DNA of 64,000 nucleotides from Brevibacillus ruminantium (GTDB lineage Bacteria > Bacillota > Bacilli > Brevibacillales > Brevibacillaceae): NCBI RefSeq assembly GCF_023746555.1, contig NZ_CP098755.1, positions 896,001-960,000 on the forward strand, in the 5' to 3' direction. Shown piece after piece: positions 59,984 to 64,000 of the stretch. Both the position numbers and the translations under genes were made by a program. Numbering within the stretch: the first letter of the stretch is position 1; the number at the start of each line of letters is the position of its first letter. The notes beneath the pieces are model-generated. The model saw only the letters and a list, made by a program, of their open reading frames with translations, was not told the DNA's origin and ran no database searches.

Positions 59984-60631
59984 ATGGCAACCATCTTGAT
60001 TGTCGAGGATGAAATTCCGATTAACGAGCTACTCAAAAGAAATCTGCAATCAGTGGGACATACATGTATTTGCGTGTTTGATGGCAGGGCAGCCATCCAT
60101 GAGCTGGAACAGCGCGAAGTAGATTTGGTCTTGCTGGACATCATGCTTCCAGAGCTGGACGGCTATGAAGTCTTTCGGCAAATCCGGGGGACTCCGACGA
60201 TTTTCCTGACGGCCAAAAGCAGTTTGCCGGATAAGGTGAAGGGGCTCACTCTCGGCGCCGACGATTATCTGGCCAAACCCTTTGAGATGCTGGAGCTGCT
60301 GGCGCGAGTGGATGCGGTGCTCAGGCGTACCAAGAAGGAGTGCAGGCGGTTTGAGCTGGATGGGGTAACCATCGATTTTGAGAGCAGACAAGTATTCCTC
60401 GATGGATCACCGGTTGAATGTACGCCCAAAGAATTCGCATTGCTCGAGGTGCTGGTCAATAATCGCAATATTGCCCTGTCCCGGGACAAGCTGCTGGAGC
60501 TTGCGTGGGGCTTTGATTATGTAGGGGATACACGGACGGTGGACGTTCATATTCAAAAGCTGAGAAAAAAGCTGGATATGGAGTCCAGAATCAAAACGGT
60601 TTACAAGATGGGGTATCGTTTAGAGGTGTAG
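59984..60631 (+). CDS. OmpR-family response regulator
   Basis: A 215-residue regulator. The receiver has the acidic pair VEDE, phosphoacceptor Asp52 in LLDIMLP, Thr/Ala in FLTAKSS and Lys in DDYLAKPFE. The C-terminal winged helix (CTPKEFALLEVLVNNRNIALSR ... TVDVHIQKLRKKL) is the OmpR/PhoB type that binds direct repeats. The ATG at 59984 follows GAGAGGTG by six bases; in-frame GTG and ATG codons just upstream overlap that site. Its likely kinase is encoded at 61803, separated by an exported protein gene. Confidence 0.92.
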   Translation: MATILIVEDEIPINELLKRNLQSVGHTCICVFDGRAAIHELEQREVDLVLLDIMLPELDGYEVFRQIRGTPTIFLTAKSSLPDKVKGLTLGADDYLAKPFEMLELLARVDAVLRRTKKECRRFELDGVTIDFESRQVFLDGSPVECTPKEFALLEVLVNNRNIALSRDKLLELAWGFDYVGDTRTVDVHIQKLRKKLDMESRIKTVYKMGYRLEV

Positions 60632-60640
60632 AGATGAAAC

Positions 60641-60695
60641 TTTTACAACTTGATAATCGGTTGATGACGATTCGATAATCCTTCCTTTTTATACT
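60641..60695 (+). promoter_or_regulatory. 11-bp direct repeats before the exported protein gene
   Basis: After TTTTACAACT (60641-60650), three related octamers TGATAATC, TGATGACG and CGATAATC begin at 60651, 60662 and 60673, exactly 11 bp apart, the spacing bound by OmpR/PhoB-type dimers. TATACT (60690-60695) downstream is a likely -10 without a consensus -35. Confidence 0.6.
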
Positions 60696-60737
60696 CCTTA
60701 TTGTGATCACAACCAAACGATGAAGGAGAGAATGCAG

Positions 60738-61628
60738 ATGAAAGCAAACAGACTGGAAAGAGGAAGCTTGAAAAAAACCTTGGCAGTGGGAGCTGTGATT
60801 ATTGGAGCAAGCACCTTACTGTTCCAAGGGTTGATCCAGGCAGTGACAGCAGCGGAATTCAAAAAAACGGATACGATCCCGACAAGCTATGCCAATTTTA
60901 CAGCGGCGTCCTCCCAAGCGGCACAGAACAGCTTGCCGGCAGGGTACAAAAAAGCGAATTACACTGTGGGAACGATTGATCTGGAATACTATCGCAACCA
61001 AACGCCAACCAGCAAGGATATGACCAAAGAAGCGGCGGCGGAAATCGGAGCGCAGGCTCTGTGGCAAGTATTTGACCTGAACTTGGAGGGGCAGGTGATA
61101 CAGATGGGCTACGGACAGGCAACCGAAAGTCTTCCCCGTTCAACCTGGTCGGGTGATGTGTATATCGGCGGCAAGCTCGCCTATACGTTCTTTCTGGACT
61201 CTGTAACAGGAGAGCTGTTTGGTTTAGCGCGAAGCAGAACGTTGGATAAACAGGTTTCACTCGCCTTTGATCCAGTCCTTGCGAAAAACCCGCAGGAATA
61301 CGTGGAACTGGCAAGGAAACTGGCGGAGAAAAACAACGTGGTCCACAGCCCGATCAAGACGGTTGAATACAATAGCCAAGGGTACAGTAACAATGATCCG
61401 GATATCACCATGTATGTAACGGGCGAAAATGGGGAGCTGGCTACCATGAGCTTCTCCCGCTATGATAAGGCATTGCTCGGTATCGGCTACAGTACGCCAA
61501 CCAAGCACGCGCTGGAATTCAGTGAAAAGCAAATGCAGCGCTTGCAGGAAAAAGTCAAAGAGCTGGAGAAATCTGCTCCACCTGCAGAAAACGAAACACC
61601 CTTTTTACGATCTATTGAACTGGATTGA
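60738..61628 (+). CDS. Exported protein of a two-component locus, unknown function
   Basis: A 296-residue protein. The N-terminus is basic with a hydrophobic segment (LAVGAVIIGASTLLFQGLIQAV, about residues 14-36) and then AAEF, so it is secreted or membrane-anchored facing outside. The middle (about 90-240) has mixed alpha/beta segments with a GKLAYTFFLDSVTGELFG stretch reminiscent of PepSY-type domains, but no firm family match. The C-terminus has an amphipathic, possibly coiled-coil helix (EKQMQRLQEKVKELEK). The ATG at 60738 follows AAGGAGAG. It lies between regulator and kinase genes and carries its own repeat-rich promoter, so it may be the main target or an accessory sensor. Confidence 0.6.
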   Translation: MKANRLERGSLKKTLAVGAVIIGASTLLFQGLIQAVTAAEFKKTDTIPTSYANFTAASSQAAQNSLPAGYKKANYTVGTIDLEYYRNQTPTSKDMTKEAAAEIGAQALWQVFDLNLEGQVIQMGYGQATESLPRSTWSGDVYIGGKLAYTFFLDSVTGELFGLARSRTLDKQVSLAFDPVLAKNPQEYVELARKLAEKNNVVHSPIKTVEYNSQGYSNNDPDITMYVTGENGELATMSFSRYDKALLGIGYSTPTKHALEFSEKQMQRLQEKVKELEKSAPPAENETPFLRSIELD

Positions 61629-61634
61629 GTCTGC

Positions 61635-61662
61635 AAGCCGCCACGAATGCTGGCGGCTTTCA
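61635..61662 (+). terminator. GC-rich hairpin after the exported protein gene
   Basis: AAGCCGCCA (61635-61643) pairs perfectly with TGGCGGCTT (61651-61659), followed by only a short pyrimidine tract. It may reduce rather than end transcription into the kinase gene. Confidence 0.55.
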
Positions 61663-61704
61663 CCATTAATCGAAAACGATAATGTGATAAAGAGGTGAAT
61701 CATT

Positions 61705-61806
61705 GTGGCAGCCGTGCAAATGGAAAAGCTGCAAAAACGATCCGGAACACTGAATGCGAGAAACAGCGCGGACAAAGAGGGATACCGCTTGGGGAAAAGT
61801 CAATGA
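61705..61806 (+). CDS. Possible 33-codon ORF coupled to the kinase gene
   Basis: A GTG at 61705 preceded by AGAGGTGAATCATT opens a 33-residue, basic, soluble product beginning MAAVQMEKLQKRSG. Its TGA overlaps the ATG of the histidine kinase gene (ATGA). It could be a coupling leader; no family resemblance is seen and it may not be a functional protein. Confidence 0.3.
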   Translation: MAAVQMEKLQKRSGTLNARNSADKEGYRLGKSQ

Positions 61807-63203
61807 AATACCGTACCTTTATGACAACCCTTGCCCTTTTTCTCTTCTCCTTTCATCTTGGTATCGTCATTATTTCAGTTACAACCTTCAAAGATACCGT
61901 TCGACGAGCAGAAGAGAGGAGCTTGAGCGAACATTATTTTATCACCTCAGCGCTTATCAAGGATTTTCAAGCGGTGGAAAGCCGGGGAACGGAGATTGAC
62001 GGCTCTTTGGGCTCGCTGCTCCAGCCATACAGCTATCTGTCGGGAGATAAAAAAGTGAAGCTGGCGCTGTACAAGGGCAATCAGCTCGTCTATTCCAGCG
62101 GGCAGGAGCTCACAGGGCCGAGCAATATAGGGGAGCCGCCAGAGAACGGCAATCGTCTGGTATCGATTCAAAAAGCAGAGGGGCGCACCTATGTCATGGT
62201 GTCGGGAAAGCTTCCAGAGCCCTATGAGGTTTATACCTTGGTCTACCTTTTTGATACGAGCGAAGCCATCACTGCCTGGGAACAGATGAAAAACATGCTC
62301 TTCGTTGCGGGACTGCTTCTCTCCTGTCTGTTTGCTTGCGGCCTTTTGATCTTGTTGAATCGGATCTTCCAGCCGCTCGCGCAGATTTCTCAAACCTCCC
62401 GCAATATCGCAGCAGGTGCCTATGAGACCAGACTTCCGGTATCCGGTCATGATGAGCTTTCGGAAATGGCACAGAGCTTCAATCATATGGCGGAAGAAAT
62501 TCAAAGTCAGATACACCAGCTGGCAAAAGCGGCAGAACAGAAGCAGCAATTTGTCGATAATCTGGCCCACGAACTCCGGACTCCTCTGACCGCGATATAC
62601 GGATATGCGGAATATATCCAGAAAGTCGCCCGTACTGAGGAGGACAAACTGTTTGCAACAAACTACATCATGTCAGAAAGTCGCAGGCTTCAGAATATCG
62701 CGTATCGTTTGCTGGATTTAGCAACGCTTCGTGAAAATAAGCTGGAGCAAAGTCGCGTCCGAATGGAAGAGCTCGTTGGCGGAGTTGAGCGAGCGATGTC
62801 GATAAAGGCTGCTGAACGGAATGTCCAGATTCGCTATGAGTGCCGCTTCGATACGTTGTTTTGCGACCCTGATCTGATGCATATCCTGCTCGTCAACTTG
62901 ATTGACAATGCACTGAAAGCATGTCATCCCGGTGGACTCATCCAGCTTGTCGCTGATCTGGAGAATGGTCATCAGGTGATCGCGGTCCAGGATAATGGAA
63001 AGGGGATGACGGAGGAACATCTCGCCCATATTACCGAGGCATTTTATCGGGTAGATCCTTCCCGCAGTCGAGCGGGCGGCGGAGCGGGCTTGGGTTTGAG
63101 CCTTTGCCAGCAAATCGCGGACAATCACGGGGCAAAGCTGAGCTTTTCATCTGAGCCGGGTAAAGGTACTACCGCCAAAATAACGTTTGCCATCCGTTCC
63201 TGA
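61803..63203 (+). CDS. HAMP-containing sensor histidine kinase
   Basis: A 466-residue membrane kinase. Two membrane segments (about residues 7-28 and 160-182) enclose an extracellular sensor domain of about 130 residues. A HAMP linker follows (IFQPLAQISQTSRNIAAGAYETRL), then HisKA with His256 in NLAHELRTPLTA and the ATPase domain with NLIDNALKACH, VQDNGKGM and GAGLGLSLC. The ATG at 61803 is preferred since the sequence from there starts with a proper membrane anchor; an upstream in-frame GTG at 61695 would add an unusual hydrophilic lead. Probable partner of the OmpR-type regulator at 59984. Confidence 0.9.
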   Translation: MKYRTFMTTLALFLFSFHLGIVIISVTTFKDTVRRAEERSLSEHYFITSALIKDFQAVESRGTEIDGSLGSLLQPYSYLSGDKKVKLALYKGNQLVYSSGQELTGPSNIGEPPENGNRLVSIQKAEGRTYVMVSGKLPEPYEVYTLVYLFDTSEAITAWEQMKNMLFVAGLLLSCLFACGLLILLNRIFQPLAQISQTSRNIAAGAYETRLPVSGHDELSEMAQSFNHMAEEIQSQIHQLAKAAEQKQQFVDNLAHELRTPLTAIYGYAEYIQKVARTEEDKLFATNYIMSESRRLQNIAYRLLDLATLRENKLEQSRVRMEELVGGVERAMSIKAAERNVQIRYECRFDTLFCDPDLMHILLVNLIDNALKACHPGGLIQLVADLENGHQVIAVQDNGKGMTEEHLAHITEAFYRVDPSRSRAGGGAGLGLSLCQQIADNHGAKLSFSSEPGKGTTAKITFAIRS

Positions 63204-63224
63204 TCTGTCACGCTGTTTTAGGAA

Positions 63225-63279
63225 TCCCAAGGCAAAAACGATCCCCAGACGAAATATGGGGATCGTTTTTGCCTTGGGA
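63225..63279 (+). terminator. Long perfect hairpin terminator
   Basis: A 23-bp perfect stem (63225-63247 with 63257-63279) with a nine-base loop GACGAAATA. The right arm contains GTTTTTGCC. As the stem is symmetric it can terminate from both directions. Confidence 0.8.
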
Positions 63280-63484
63280 AACACCCTGTTCAGAAATCAT
63301 TCAGCGTGAAGATTTAAAATAGGATGTCTTACTCATTAGGATTTTGATGGTAGATAGAAAGGGTGTATATTTAACTATGACAAATACTCCCGCCAGTTGA
63401 GTTTCAGAGGCGGCAGGACGGGGGATGGTTTTTCTTCAGGTATTTCACCTGATGAGTCAGATTGAACATTGGAAAGCCGGGTGA

Positions 63485-64000
63485 ATGGAATTGCATCATC
63501 AGATACATGGAACCTATGACAATTTGCTGGTTATCCTGTCTTACTTAATCGCTGTCACTGCTTCTTATTCCGCTTTGAACCTGGCGGGAAGAGTAAATAT
63601 GAGCAAAGGAAGACACAGGCTGCTTTGGCTGATCTTTGGAGCTGCCTCCATGGGGCTGGGCATCTGGTCCATGCATTTCGTCGGAATGCTGGCGCTCACT
63701 TTGCCCATAAAGGTTTATTACAATATCGAGCTGGTTGTCGTATCCGTACTCCTGGCGGTTCTGGTGTCAGGGATTGCTCTGCTGACGGTAACGAGAAATG
63801 AACTGGGATTCAAAGAGCTGATCTCTGCCGGTATCCTTATGGCAGCCGGAATATCGGGCATGCACTATACAGGAATGGCAGCAATGATTATCGGGATTAC
63901 CTATGATCCATACATCGTCGCATTGTCCATCGTCATTGCGGCAACTGCCTCACTCGCAGCCCTGTGGCTTCTGTTTTATTTTCGCAAAGATCAATCTCGC
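63485..64000 (+). CDS. MHYT-domain membrane sensor protein, N-terminal part (cut by window end)
   Basis: An open frame of 172 codons from the ATG at 63485 runs off the window. The translation shows repeated membrane segments with the MHYT signature: IWSMHFVGMLAL near residue 63 and GISGMHYTGMAAM near 122, plus a SYLIAVTASYSALNLAGR start. MHYT domains are proposed to bind copper and sense gases such as O2, CO or NO, and often precede GGDEF/EAL or kinase domains, which would lie outside the window. Upstream GGGTGA is a weak ribosome binding site. Confidence 0.85.
   Translation, partial: MELHHQIHGTYDNLLVILSYLIAVTASYSALNLAGRVNMSKGRHRLLWLIFGAASMGLGIWSMHFVGMLALTLPIKVYYNIELVVVSVLLAVLVSGIALLTVTRNELGFKELISAGILMAAGISGMHYTGMAAMIIGITYDPYIVALSIVIAATASLAALWLLFYFRKDQSR

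Overview
The window looks like chromosome of a low-to-mid G+C Gram-positive spore-former of the Bacillales. A Brevibacillus- or Paenibacillus-like genome is my inference. It rests on strong AGGAGG ribosome binding sites, GTG/TTG starts, a tryptophan T-box, a TcyP-type cystine carrier, LnrJK/LnrLMN-like genes, a DUF4180 protein and large NRPS genes. No rRNA, tRNA, CRISPR array or intact insertion sequence was seen.

Left flank (1-21.3 kb), ordinary accessory chromosome: the end of a streptomycin adenylyltransferase gene, a broken tnpB remnant, a membrane protein, tcyP, an S4-domain protein, T-box/trpS with a DUF4180 gene, and an XRE-cupin regulator divergent from a TRAP transporter + DapA-family lyase + aldehyde dehydrogenase operon. 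Then come AraC/GyrI-like, phosphotransferase and acetyltransferase genes, an exported serine hydrolase, and a PadR-controlled MacB/FtsX-type ABC exporter behind twin palindromes.

Centre (21.5-52.7 kb), a biosynthetic gene cluster I cannot match to a known product. Unit A (21509-40671) encodes a FabF-like ketosynthase, two NRPSs with four modules in all (A-PCP-C-A-PCP-C-A-PCP, then C-A-PCP-TE), and five tailoring or precursor enzymes: argininosuccinate-lyase-like, PduX-like GHMP kinase, cysteine-synthase-like PLP enzyme, ATP-grasp ligase and threonine aldolase. The lyase/kinase/PLP trio fits conversion of threonine (or serine) to 2,3-diaminobutyrate (or 2,3-diaminopropionate), with aspartate as nitrogen donor and fumarate released. 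Between the units sit a PlcR-like TPR regulator (minus strand), a 42-codon small ORF and a LuxR-type regulator with a degenerate receiver. Unit B (42687-52710) is a discrete, type II-like acyl assembly set: GNAT, ketoreductase, two FabD-like acyltransferases, acyl-AMP ligase, acyl-thioester-reductase-like ALDH, ThDP enzyme lacking the usual catalytic Glu, FabH-like synthase, ACP and Sfp-type PPTase. It ends with an unlisted 53-aa secreted Cys-rich peptide gene just before a strong terminator. No transporter lies inside the cluster.

Right flank (53-64 kb): a NarL/DesK-type two-component system with an ABC-2 exporter, laid out like LnrJK-LnrLMN (linearmycin resistance); a DUF1445 (YcsI) protein; a broken beta-helix gene; an OmpR-type regulator, exported protein and histidine kinase whose promoters share a TTTTACAACT box and 11-bp repeats; and the start of an MHYT membrane sensor gene cut by the window edge.
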